Shown in pieces: positions 1 through 6,249 of a stretch of DNA of 17,750 nt. The DNA is from Acidaminococcaceae bacterium UBA2453. Its GTDB lineage: Bacteria > Bacillota > Negativicutes > Acidaminococcales > Acidaminococcaceae. The stretch lies in NCBI GenBank assembly GCA_002342505.1, contig DDQB01000010.1, forward strand, positions 26,586 to 44,335, written 5' to 3'. The notes under the pieces are model-generated. The model saw only the letters and a program-made list of their open reading frames with translations. It was not told the DNA's origin and made no database searches. The position numbers and the translations under genes are program-made. Numbering within the stretch: the first letter of the stretch is position 1; every line of letters starts with the position of its first letter.

Positions 1-76
1 TGGCTGGGGTGGCAGGGCTCGAACCTACGCATACAGGAGTCAAAGTCCTGTGCCTTACCGACTTGGCTACACCCCA
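1..76 (-). tRNA. tRNA-Gln (anticodon TTG)
   Basis: The minus strand folds as a full cloverleaf. The 7-bp acceptor stem TGGGGTG/CACCCCA is followed by discriminator G and an encoded CCA that falls exactly on the window edge. The anticodon loop CTTTGAC gives TTG, which reads CAA glutamine codons, and the T arm carries GGTTCGAGCC. It lies 16 bp downstream of tRNA-His and probably shares its promoter. A second glutamine tRNA with anticodon CTG is at 9529-9602. Confidence 0.95.
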
Positions 77-92
77 ACGTTTAAATAAAAAT

Positions 93-169
93 TGGGGTGG
101 GTAACAGGATTTGAACCTGCGCGTAACGGAGCCACAATCCGCCGTGTTAACCGCTTCACCATACCCACC
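93..169 (-). tRNA. tRNA-His (anticodon GTG)
   Basis: The minus strand gives the acceptor stem GTGGGTA/TACCCAC with an extra 5' G (position -1, base 169) opposite discriminator C. This G-1:C73 pair is the identity mark of histidine tRNA. The anticodon loop TTGTGGC gives GTG, and CCA is encoded at 93-95. It is the first gene of a minus-strand tRNA cluster that runs out of the window. Confidence 0.96.
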
Positions 170-202
170 ATGTCACACAAGTATTGCTTAGTGACGGAAG
201 TT

Positions 203-231
203 ATTATACCACAGGCTTTTGCACCTGTCAA
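203..231 (-). promoter_or_regulatory. Consensus promoter for the tRNA-His/tRNA-Gln cluster
   Basis: On the minus strand TTGACA (226-231) and TATAAT (203-208) are both perfect matches to consensus, separated by 17 bp. Transcription should start near 196, about 25 bases before tRNA-His. The TGA stop codon of sdaAA (228-230) lies inside the -35 box. Confidence 0.9.
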
Positions 232-1127
232 CCACGAATCCCTTTGAAATAATTCTCGGTCCACGCTTTGGCAGTCGGCGTCACAGCAAGTCCCCCTTCT
301 GCCGTTTCCCGAAGACCCTGCGGTAATGCCCGCCCCACCTTATCCATAGCGTCAATGGCTTCATCTGCCGGAATAAAACTGCCAATACCGGCCAACGCCA
401 TCTCTGCAGCCAGAATACTTTGTACCACGCTGCCCGCGTTACGTTTGATACAGGGCACTTCCACCAACCCGGCCACCGGATCGCACACCAGGCCCAGCAT
501 ATTTTTAAACACGATGGAAATCGCATCGTCGATCTGTCGCCCGTTGCCGCCCAGCACATAAACCGCCGCACCGGCCGCCATCGCCGCGCCGCTTCCGCAT
601 TCTGCCTGACATCCACCGGTAGCCCCGGCAATGGAAGCACGGTCTGCGATCACTTCCCCGATGACCCCGGCAATTACAAGCCCTTCCACCAGTTTCTTAC
701 GGGGAACATTGCAATGTTCCTGCAGGGACATCAAAACACCAGGCAAAATTCCGCTAGCCCCTGCGGTAGGCGCCGCTACGATGCGACCCATGGCCGCATT
801 AGCCTCAGCGGCCGCCAGCGCGTAGATAACTGCCGACCCCACCACGGGACCTAACAGTCCCTGCTTTTTATGTTCTGCCGAAGCAGTATAGTCTTTCAGC
901 TTTTTTGCCGAACCTCCGGTGAGTCCGCTGTTGGATCTCACTCCCGTCAGTCCGAACGCTACAGCATCTTCCATGACCTGCAGCATGTCTTCCATTTTCC
1001 GAAAAACGGAATCTTTATCCATTTCCATCTGCACTGCATTCCGCTCCAGCAGATAATCGAACAGTGCCATGCCTTTTGCCTCCGCTTCGCTGACAAGCTG
1101 CGCCCAGGCTAATTTATCCCGTCTCAT
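228..1127 (-). CDS. sdaAA: L-serine dehydratase, iron-sulfur-dependent, alpha subunit
   Basis: 299 aa, the usual length for the alpha chain of the two-subunit enzyme. It deaminates L-serine to pyruvate and ammonia in the cytoplasm using an oxygen-sensitive [4Fe-4S] cluster instead of PLP. Visible landmarks are the glycine-rich APTAGASGILPG at about residues 119-130, GGCQAECGSGAAMAA with Cys173 and Cys177, and CDPVAGLVEVPC with Cys215 and Cys226. The CQxE cysteine and the C-x10-C pair are the expected cluster ligands of this family. The ATG at 1127 follows an AAGGAAAG site. It lies 41 bp after sdaAB on the same strand, so the two are almost certainly co-transcribed. I see no terminator between its stop and the downstream tRNA genes. 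Confidence 0.95.
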   Translation of the reverse strand: MRRDKLAWAQLVSEAEAKGMALFDYLLERNAVQMEMDKDSVFRKMEDMLQVMEDAVAFGLTGVRSNSGLTGGSAKKLKDYTASAEHKKQGLLGPVVGSAVIYALAAAEANAAMGRIVAAPTAGASGILPGVLMSLQEHCNVPRKKLVEGLVIAGVIGEVIADRASIAGATGGCQAECGSGAAMAAGAAVYVLGGNGRQIDDAISIVFKNMLGLVCDPVAGLVEVPCIKRNAGSVVQSILAAEMALAGIGSFIPADEAIDAMDKVGRALPQGLRETAEGGLAVTPTAKAWTENYFKGIRG

Positions 1128-1168
1128 TTTTCTTTCCTTCTTTTACAATTTTATAAACTATATTTTTC

Positions 1169-1834
1169 TCACAGCACCTTATCAACAAACCGGACCTGAT
1201 GCACCACGCCGAACTCTTCCATATGTTTCACCAGCTCAGGCGGAACAGCCTGATCGCACTCGATGACCATCGTAGCGATACCGCCTTTCCCTTCCCTGAA
1301 CACCCTCATTGATGCAATATTAATCTGCTTGTGCGCAAGATACGTACTGACCACGGCAATCGCGCCGGGCTGATCGCGATGGGTCACGCAAAGCGCAGGC
1401 AGTACGCCGGTCAGCTCTACGGGAAATCCGTCAATATTGGTCACTTTAATCTGACCGCCGCCGATAGACGCGCCGATGACGCGGCAAGTCCCGCCGTCTT
1501 CCCCAATCAGATTGAACAGTACGGAATTAGGGTGCGCCATCGTTCCCAGATCCCCTGGCTTAAAAGAATATTCTATTCCGGCTTCCCGCGCCAGTTCCAA
1601 TGCCTGGGGGATACGCGCGTCATCCGGCTTCCATCCCATAAGTCCTGCCAGCAACGCCCTGTCGGTTCCGTGCCCTTTATACGTATGGGCAAAGGATCCG
1701 TGTAGTAAAATTTCCGCTTTCCTGGGGCATCCTCCCAAAATCCCGGCCGACAGTAATCCAAGCCGGCAGGCTCCCGCTGTATGAGAACTGCTGGGCCCGA
1801 TCATAACAGGCCCCACAATATCAAAAAGGTTCAT
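1169..1834 (-). CDS. sdaAB: L-serine dehydratase, iron-sulfur-dependent, beta subunit
   Basis: 221 aa from the ATG at 1834. The reading frame stays open further upstream, but this ATG has an AGGAG site (1844-1848) at good spacing and gives the family's normal N-terminus, MNLFDIVGPVMIGPSSSHTA. The GPSSSHTAG motif (about residues 13-21) is the hallmark of the beta chain and lines the active site in the paired enzyme. The C-terminal third, from about residue 148 (LCVTHRDQPGAIAVV onward), is an ACT domain, known in this family as a serine-binding regulatory or assembly domain. It is the first gene of the sdaAB-sdaAA operon and works only with the alpha subunit. Confidence 0.95.
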   Translation of the reverse strand: MNLFDIVGPVMIGPSSSHTAGACRLGLLSAGILGGCPRKAEILLHGSFAHTYKGHGTDRALLAGLMGWKPDDARIPQALELAREAGIEYSFKPGDLGTMAHPNSVLFNLIGEDGGTCRVIGASIGGGQIKVTNIDGFPVELTGVLPALCVTHRDQPGAIAVVSTYLAHKQINIASMRVFREGKGGIATMVIECDQAVPPELVKHMEEFGVVHQVRFVDKVL

Positions 1835-1920
1835 CGAATCTGTCTCCTGTTTCGCAAAACGTAAAAATCCCGCTTCCTGTTTCTGCATGTCCGGCAGTTT
1901 TTCACAGGCTGTTTGAAATA

Positions 1921-1929
1921 ATTATAGCA
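1921..1929 (-). promoter_or_regulatory. Probable extended -10 promoter for sdaAB-sdaAA
   Basis: On the minus strand TGC-TATAAT (1921-1929) is an extended -10 element. No good -35 lies 16-18 bp upstream, as the region is ACCACC-like, which an extended -10 can tolerate. It would give a leader of about 80 bases before sdaAB. Confidence 0.5.
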
Positions 1930-1968
1930 CAACCAACGCAGGGGGTGGTTTTTTTTTACATTATCGTA

Positions 1969-1974
1969 TATAAT
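1969..1974 (+). promoter_or_regulatory. Possible -10 box for the corA-family gene
   Basis: TATAAT on the plus strand, about 57 bp before the start at 2031, inside an AT-rich divergent intergenic region. The hexamer 17 bp upstream (TGGTTT) is a poor -35. A TTTACA at 1955-1960 is too close to serve this box, so the exact promoter is uncertain. Confidence 0.35.
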
Positions 1975-2030
1975 TAAATAGTTATAAGGGAAAGTGTTTC
2001 TATTTAAAAAGCAGGAAAGGAGGAACGGCC

Positions 2031-2981
2031 ATGTACAAAATTCTGAAAAGCAATTATACGGGCGTAGACGAATTTGACATCGAAGATGTGGAAAAAGGCT
2101 GCTGGATTGACGTGGTCGCCCCTTCTGAAGAAGAACTGCAGGAAATAGAGAAAGCGACGCACATTTCCAAAGATTTTCTTACGGCGGCCCTAGACCGGGA
2201 AGAAAAGGCCCGTACCGAAATCGACGAGGATCAGCTGCTCGTGGTCATCGATATCCCTTTTTTCCGCAGCAACAAAGATTACGACACCATGCCCCTGGGC
2301 ATCATCGTCACCCAGGAAGTGATCGTCACGGTCTGTCTGGAAAGCAATGCCGTCACTTCGTCGTTCAACGCCCGGACCTACAAAACCTTCAGCACCTATA
2401 AGAAGACCCGGTTCCTGTTCCAGATCCTGTACACATCGGCAACGCTGTACCTGAAATACATCAGGAACATTATTCGGCGCACGGATGATTTGGAACAACA
2501 TCTGCGTCAAGCCATGGAAAATTCCAAACTGTTCAGCATGCTGGACCTGCAGAAGTCCCTGACTTATTTCACCACGTCCCTGCGAAGCAACTCCATGGTA
2601 ACGGAGCGCCTGCTGCGTCTGCGCAATACCGCCCAGACGCAAAAGCTGATCAAACTGTATGAAGAAGACGAAGACCTGTTGGAAGACGTTATCATCGAAT
2701 ACAAGCAGGCAATCGAAATGGTTGAGATGTACAGCCACATTCTGAACAGCATGATGGAAGTGTTCGCATCCATCATCAGCAACAATCTGAACCTTGTTAT
2801 GCGGTTCCTGGCTTCCGTAACCATCATCCTTGCCATCCCTACTTTCATCTCCGGCTTATGGGGGATGAACGTCCCGGTTCCCTTTGCGGAGTGGTACAAC
2901 GGATTCTACATTGTGTTGGGCCTGGCCTTTATCGTAAGCCTGCTGGCCGGCTTCTGGCTCTGGAGAAAGCATATGTTCTGA
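2031..2981 (+). CDS. corA: CorA-family divalent cation transporter
   Basis: 316 aa, normal for CorA. The family forms a homopentameric channel that brings Mg2+ (sometimes Co2+ or Ni2+) across the inner membrane. A long acidic cytoplasmic domain (about 1-255, rich in Glu/Asp and helices) is followed by two C-terminal membrane helices at about 259-277 and 290-311. The signature GMN (residues 278-280, in GLWGMNVPVPF) sits at the end of the first helix, where it forms the selectivity loop. The C-terminus RKHMF is short and basic as usual. The start has a GGAGG site (2019-2023). The gene is monocistronic, divergent from sdaAB and closed by a strong terminator. The exact metal cannot be told from sequence. 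Confidence 0.92.
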   Translation: MYKILKSNYTGVDEFDIEDVEKGCWIDVVAPSEEELQEIEKATHISKDFLTAALDREEKARTEIDEDQLLVVIDIPFFRSNKDYDTMPLGIIVTQEVIVTVCLESNAVTSSFNARTYKTFSTYKKTRFLFQILYTSATLYLKYIRNIIRRTDDLEQHLRQAMENSKLFSMLDLQKSLTYFTTSLRSNSMVTERLLRLRNTAQTQKLIKLYEEDEDLLEDVIIEYKQAIEMVEMYSHILNSMMEVFASIISNNLNLVMRFLASVTIILAIPTFISGLWGMNVPVPFAEWYNGFYIVLGLAFIVSLLAGFWLWRKHMF

Positions 2982-3006
2982 AACAAAAACAAAGAAAACT
3001 ATCATA

Positions 3007-3043
3007 AAAAATCAGTCGGGATACAAACCGACTGATTTTTATT
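3007..3043 (+). terminator. Intrinsic terminator after corA, probably bidirectional
   Basis: A 13-bp perfect stem (3007-3019 with 3028-3040) with an 8-base loop has a U-rich 3' side. The core is TCAGTCGG/CCGACTGA. The flanking A-run on the 5' side becomes a T-run on the minus strand, so it can also stop transcripts from the usp gene. Confidence 0.9.
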
Positions 3044-3135
3044 TTACCTCATTTAATTTTAATTTGATTTTTAAAACGTACGCACCCGAATAGCAACAAC
3101 GCTTCCTTCGACTGCCCAAAAGGCGACGCCGGTTC

Positions 3136-3178
3136 AGGAATCGCTGATTCATCCGGCTGCAAGATTTTGGCGATTCCT
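3136..3178. repeat. Short palindromic intergenic repeat, copy A
   Basis: The ends AGGAATCGC (3136-3144) and GCGATTCCT (3170-3178) are perfect 9-bp inverted repeats around a 25-base interior. The left 25 bases match the sequence at 17725-17749 at 21 of 25 positions and the one at 15416-15440 nearly as well. The right end abuts the usp stop codon (3179). There is no T-run, so it is not a plain terminator. Confidence 0.6.
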
Positions 3179-3622
3179 TTATTTTACAATCAGCACCGGC
3201 ACATTTGCATATTGGGAAATCTTGGAGCTTACGCTGCCCAAGAAAAATTCCGCAATACCTGACAGTCCGCGGCTGCCCAGTACAATAGCGTCAGCTTTTT
3301 CTTTTTTTGCTACCGCCAAAATTCTTTCAGACGGATGGCCCAGTTCAATTGCATAAACAGCCTTGCCAGCAAAGCCGCTCGTTTTTACTTTTTCTTCGGC
3401 CATGGACAGCACGCCCTTGCCAATCTCTTCCAGATCCGCGTTGCTCTTGCTGATGATATTATGATCCAGCGGAACCGCTAACAACGCCGCATTGTTATAA
3501 GGCTGGATAACCGTAAGGACGATCAATTCACCTTCAAATTTGCCAGCCAGCGCCACCGCCTGATCCAGTGCGCGCCATGCGCTTTCGGAGCCGTCAACCG
3601 GAACAATGATTTTCTTAAACAT
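3179..3622 (-). CDS. Universal stress protein, UspA family
   Basis: 147 aa from the ATG at 3622. A GGAGG site lies 7 bases upstream, and the protein then begins MFKKIIVPVDGSESAWRALD as the family does. The Rossmann-like alpha/beta fold carries Asp10 in the first strand-loop and the ATP-binding pattern G-x2-G-x9-G-S at residues 116-130 (GSRG then FLGS). It should therefore belong to the ATP-binding subgroup and not the UspA subgroup that lacks this site. It is a small cytoplasmic protein linked in general to stress and growth arrest. It lies 85 bp after a small membrane-protein gene on the same strand and may be co-transcribed with it. Its specific role cannot be read from sequence. Confidence 0.9.
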   Translation of the reverse strand: MFKKIIVPVDGSESAWRALDQAVALAGKFEGELIVLTVIQPYNNAALLAVPLDHNIISKSNADLEEIGKGVLSMAEEKVKTSGFAGKAVYAIELGHPSERILAVAKKEKADAIVLGSRGLSGIAEFFLGSVSSKISQYANVPVLIVK

Positions 3623-3707
3623 ACAAATTCCTCCCAATTCAAATCATATTAACAAAACCTATACACATAAAAAACTGTCGATTCATCTGCAAGAAGTTCA
3701 TGAAACC

Positions 3708-4112
3708 TTATTTACCCGGCGCTTTCCGCTGCTGCATCTGCTCGCGTTTTGCCGCCTTCCGTTCCCGCGCTTCCCGGATGCGCCGGGACTTGGAACTTTC
3801 CCTGCGCTGGAAATCCGATTCCGGTTTAGCCTGCGGCTCGATATAAGTCCCATGGTTTCCGAAACGGTAATACAGACAATAGCCGATGAGCAGTGCCAGC
3901 GGAATACACCCTACCAAATAACGCCATTTCCCGGAGATAATGATCAGAAAGTTATACGCAAAAGCAATCACCGGAATCAGCACATAATTCAAAATCTTCG
4001 CAGTCTGCGTCCCTCTGCCGAAAAAGCGGGCAATGGCAACCCATACAATGACACCCACCGCAAAGGTAACCATCGACATAAACAGTAAAAACAGGAATAT
4101 TTCAAAATTCAA
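3708..4112 (-). CDS. Small membrane protein, three predicted helices, basic C-terminal tail
   Basis: 134 aa, and I do not recognise the family. The start is a TTG at 4112, with a GGGGG stretch (4121-4125) 8 bases upstream, directly after the stop of the preceding gene. Hydrophobic segments lie at about residues 4-28, 42-60 and 66-82. The last 45 residues are strongly charged and Arg/Lys/Glu-rich (SKSRRIREARERKAAKREQ), likely a helical cytoplasmic tail that could bind RNA, ribosomes or lipid head groups. It lies 17 bp behind the DUF697-like gene, so the two are probably translated from one mRNA. A later start at an internal Met (residue 12 or 14) is possible but has no clear ribosome-binding site. 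Confidence 0.7.
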   Translation of the reverse strand: MNFEIFLFLLFMSMVTFAVGVIVWVAIARFFGRGTQTAKILNYVLIPVIAFAYNFLIIISGKWRYLVGCIPLALLIGYCLYYRFGNHGTYIEPQAKPESDFQRRESSKSRRIREARERKAAKREQMQQRKAPGK

Positions 4113-4129
4113 CCCGACAACCCCCGAAC

Positions 4130-4612
4130 TTATACATCAAATTTTTTTGATTCATCGCCCAGCGGTTTATCCTTATCCGGATCTTTCTTGAACAGGTCGA
4201 TGTTTTCCTTAGCGTATTTAACACCGTCTTCATACACTTTCTTGAACGCGCTCATGTCTTTCGGCTTGCCCGCCTTGATCCATTCCATGACCACGCGGCC
4301 CAAACCGTAGGTCATGCCAATAGCAAGCGGAATCTGCAGCGGGGCAAAGGGAATCAGCGTGGCCAGCTTCCCACCGGCAAAAACAGTCCCCATAGAACCC
4401 AGCAGGCTGACCGCCGCTTTTTCTGTGATCTTTTCTTCATACACGGAACCGATCTTCATGATCATATAGATATCATTGGCCACAGTGGAAAGCGTGCCCA
4501 GCCCCGGAACCACGACAATCACGCCGGCCCGGGCAGCCGCCCATTTGCACAGGGAAAGCGCTTCTTCTTCCCTGGCCCTGTCGTCAATTACAGTCACTTT
4601 TTCGTCTTCCAT
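4130..4612 (-). CDS. DUF697-like protein with hydrophobic core
   Basis: 160 aa from the ATG at 4612, chosen because GGAGGA (4621-4626) sits 8 bases upstream. The frame runs open to 4729 without a better start. An acidic N-terminus (1-25) is followed by hydrophobic, glycine-rich segments at about 30-50 (VVVPGLGTLSTVANDIYMI), 68-88 and 90-108, then a Lys/Asp-rich tail. The order Ala-rich helix, PGLGT, D-x-x-M-I-x-K-I-G resembles the DUF697 domain, which is found alone or behind GTPase domains and is membrane-associated. The family assignment is from memory of the pattern and is moderate. The gene has its own promoter and forms an operon with the next membrane protein. Confidence 0.65.
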   Translation of the reverse strand: MEDEKVTVIDDRAREEEALSLCKWAAARAGVIVVVPGLGTLSTVANDIYMIMKIGSVYEEKITEKAAVSLLGSMGTVFAGGKLATLIPFAPLQIPLAIGMTYGLGRVVMEWIKAGKPKDMSAFKKVYEDGVKYAKENIDLFKKDPDKDKPLGDESKKFDV

Positions 4613-4728
4613 TTTGCTCTTCCTCCATTTCTGCAATCTTGTGCCGGTCCTGGAACCGTATGACGCGATGCAACAACCATCCTTTCCGGGAGCGGTTCTT
4701 GCAAAACCAGACTGCATATTACTATTCA

Positions 4729-4757
4729 ATTATAAACCATGCCAACAGGCATTGCAA
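4729..4757 (-). promoter_or_regulatory. Promoter for the DUF697-like operon with an embedded palindrome
   Basis: On the minus strand TTGCAA (4752-4757) and TATAAT (4729-4734) are separated by 17 bp. Transcription would start near 4722 and give a leader of about 110 bases. Between the boxes lies the perfect inverted repeat ATGCC-aaca-GGCAT (4739-4752), placed where a repressor could bind. Confidence 0.75.
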
Positions 4758-4786
4758 CAAATCGCAGAAAACGATACAATTTTTTC

Positions 4787-4832
4787 ACAAAAAAGCCTCG
4801 CGGATCAAATTTCCGGATCGTCAAACTGAGGC
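4787..4832 (-). terminator. Probable terminator overlapping the end of the DUF190 gene
   Basis: On the minus strand GCCTC (4828-4832, inside the last codons) can pair with GAGGC (4795-4799), followed at once by TTTTTT. The two GATC tetramers in the loop can pair with each other. The stem is short and interrupted. It separates this gene from the downstream operon, which starts at its own promoter. Confidence 0.5.
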
Positions 4833-5209
4833 ATAGGAGGCCGTCCCAGGATTTTTCCGTTTTCCTCCAAAAACTGCGTATACATGGCCATCATCGGCGC
4901 TATGACGGCCAGGAAATGCTTATCCCCGTACCGCTCCAGAAAGGGATACAGCTTGGACAGGTTTTCCTTGGAGTCGATCAGTTCAATAATGAGAGGCAGG
5001 TTATAGTTTCCACTGAAAAAAATCGGCATGGCACGGCCGTCGTTGCCACGTACCTCGCGTCCGAACCCGGCGTCAGCCCGAATCATTGTGCCACCGCCCA
5101 GACCGAGACGGCGAGCTTCTTTAAACAACGCTTTAAAAAACGGTTCATCGCCGCACGTTACATCTTCCGCAGTAAAAATCTTCAACTCATAGAGTTTGAC
5201 AAACTTCAT
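4805..5209 (-). CDS. DUF190 family protein (PII-like fold)
   Basis: 134 aa from the ATG at 5209. AGGGTGG lies just upstream, and the alternative GTG at 5218 overlaps that site. The pattern KLYELKIFTAEDV, GLGGGTMIRADAGFG and LPLIIELIDSKENLSKLYPFL fits DUF190, whose members have a ferredoxin-like PII fold and are often encoded beside CrcB fluoride channels. No crcB is seen here. The central GxGGxTxxRxxxGFG loop is the most conserved part of the family. The C-terminus is proline-rich and acidic (GRPPMPQFDDPEI). It is a small soluble protein that may sense a ligand or bind a membrane partner, and nothing in the sequence says which. Confidence 0.75.
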   Translation of the reverse strand: MKFVKLYELKIFTAEDVTCGDEPFFKALFKEARRLGLGGGTMIRADAGFGREVRGNDGRAMPIFFSGNYNLPLIIELIDSKENLSKLYPFLERYGDKHFLAVIAPMMAMYTQFLEENGKILGRPPMPQFDDPEI

Positions 5210-5262
5210 AACAGCCACCCTTTCATAAATATAATTTTGTTTCAGGAAGATATTTCACGATA

Positions 5263-5292
5263 ATTATAACATCTCAACGCAAGAGATGTAAG
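5263..5292 (-). promoter_or_regulatory. Probable promoter for the DUF190 gene
   Basis: On the minus strand TATAAT (5263-5268) has CTTACA (5287-5292) 18 bp upstream, a 4 of 6 match to TTGACA. It would give a leader of about 45-50 bases. Confidence 0.55.
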
Positions 5293-5299
5293 TATTTAT

Positions 5300-5328
5300 T
5301 TGCTAATACATGCCAAATAGAGTAAAAT
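5300..5328 (+). promoter_or_regulatory. Probable promoter for the HAD hydrolase gene
   Basis: TTGCTA (5300-5305) and TAAAAT (5323-5328) are 17 bp apart on the plus strand. Transcription would start near 5335 and leave a leader of about 125 bases that contains competing stem-loops. Confidence 0.6.
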
Positions 5329-5374
5329 GAAATATCAAACTGAAAATTTTCACAGGGTTACGGAACCGCAACCG

Positions 5375-5437
5375 GGAATCCGCAGATACAGAATTTTAAT
5401 ATCTGCCAACGTTCCTCTCCCGTGTCTGCGCAATTCC
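5375..5437 (+). promoter_or_regulatory. Structured leader with two mutually exclusive helices
   Basis: GCAGATA (5382-5388) can pair with TATCTGC (5400-5406), making a 7-bp hairpin. The same segment, extended as CGCAGATAC (5381-5389), can instead pair with GTGTCTGCG (5422-5430). That helix is reinforced by GGAAT (5375-5379) with ATTCC (5433-5437). The Shine-Dalgarno site (5446-5450) follows closely. This could be an attenuator or ligand-responsive leader, or chance. I cannot match it to a known riboswitch class. Confidence 0.35.
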
Positions 5438-5459
5438 ATACAAATTGGAGGGACCTTTT

Positions 5460-6158
5460 ATGCTATATATTGCCTGGGACATTGACGGCACCCTGCTGCT
5501 TACCAACCGCGCCGGTTACGATGCGCTGCAGGAAGCGATCCAGGATTATTTCTTCCGGACGGAGCCTTACGTGTTTAAACACACGCTGGCCGGCTGTACC
5601 GACTCATCCATTATAAAAGAGATCGTAACCGATATTAAAGGGCATTGTACCAGCGGCTGGGCTGCGTCGCTGATGCTGAAATACGAAATGTACATGAAGC
5701 GGAACCTGAAGGCTCACAAAGGCTGGCTCATGCCTAATGTAGAAAAAACACTGCAGTACCTCCGGGAAAAAACACCGGATATCGGGAACCTGCTGCTGAC
5801 AGGCAACACCCTCAACGGCGCCCGGGACAAGCTTGAAGAATACGGCCTTGCCGCCTATTTCGATTTTCATCACAGCGCCTTTGGCGACCTGGCTGAAGAA
5901 AGAAGCGAGTTGGCAAAAATTTTGTACACCCGGCTGTTGAACGACGGCCTGATTAAAAGCGGAGAGACTGACAGCATCGTCGTAATCGGCGACACGCCCA
6001 GCGACGCAAAATGCGCTGCCGCCATCGGGGCCCGGTGTATCATCGTGCTGGCCGGCAGCGAATTTAAGAAGGAAGATTTTGCCGACTGCCCGCCCTGGAA
6101 GATGTGGGAACAGCTTCCGGATGACCCGGCGGAATTTATAAAAGAACTTTCGGTGTAA
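5460..6158 (+). CDS. HAD-superfamily hydrolase (phosphoglycolate phosphatase-like)
   Basis: 232 aa from the ATG at 5460, which has GGAGGG 7 bases upstream. Extension to the TTG at 5445 would run through that site. The HAD motifs are in order: motif I DIDGTLL (residues 7-13, with nucleophile Asp7 and Asp9), motif II in LLLTGNT (Thr), and motif IV in VVIGDTPSDAKCA (Asp pair for Mg2+). The helical stretch between motifs I and II (about 15-90) is a C1-type cap, as in phosphoglycolate phosphatase and beta-phosphoglucomutase relatives. It is a cytoplasmic Mg2+-dependent phosphatase whose substrate cannot be told. It stands 91 bp before the pentapeptide-repeat gene and has its own promoter and structured leader. 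Confidence 0.85.
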   Translation: MLYIAWDIDGTLLLTNRAGYDALQEAIQDYFFRTEPYVFKHTLAGCTDSSIIKEIVTDIKGHCTSGWAASLMLKYEMYMKRNLKAHKGWLMPNVEKTLQYLREKTPDIGNLLLTGNTLNGARDKLEEYGLAAYFDFHHSAFGDLAEERSELAKILYTRLLNDGLIKSGETDSIVVIGDTPSDAKCAAAIGARCIIVLAGSEFKKEDFADCPPWKMWEQLPDDPAEFIKELSV

Positions 6159-6249
6159 ATGCGCTTTCGCAAAAAACACGGCGTCCTTCCCGTGATAAAA
6201 CGCCGCTGAAACAGTAATGAGTTTAACTTTTCGATGAGGTTAATTTATA

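Noticed and set aside
6177..6205. Hairpin after the HAD gene (CGGCGT/ACGCCG or CACGG/CCGTG)
   Set aside because: Both stems are short, mutually exclusive and have no T-run, so it cannot be called a terminator. Continuing transcription into the pentapeptide gene is possible.
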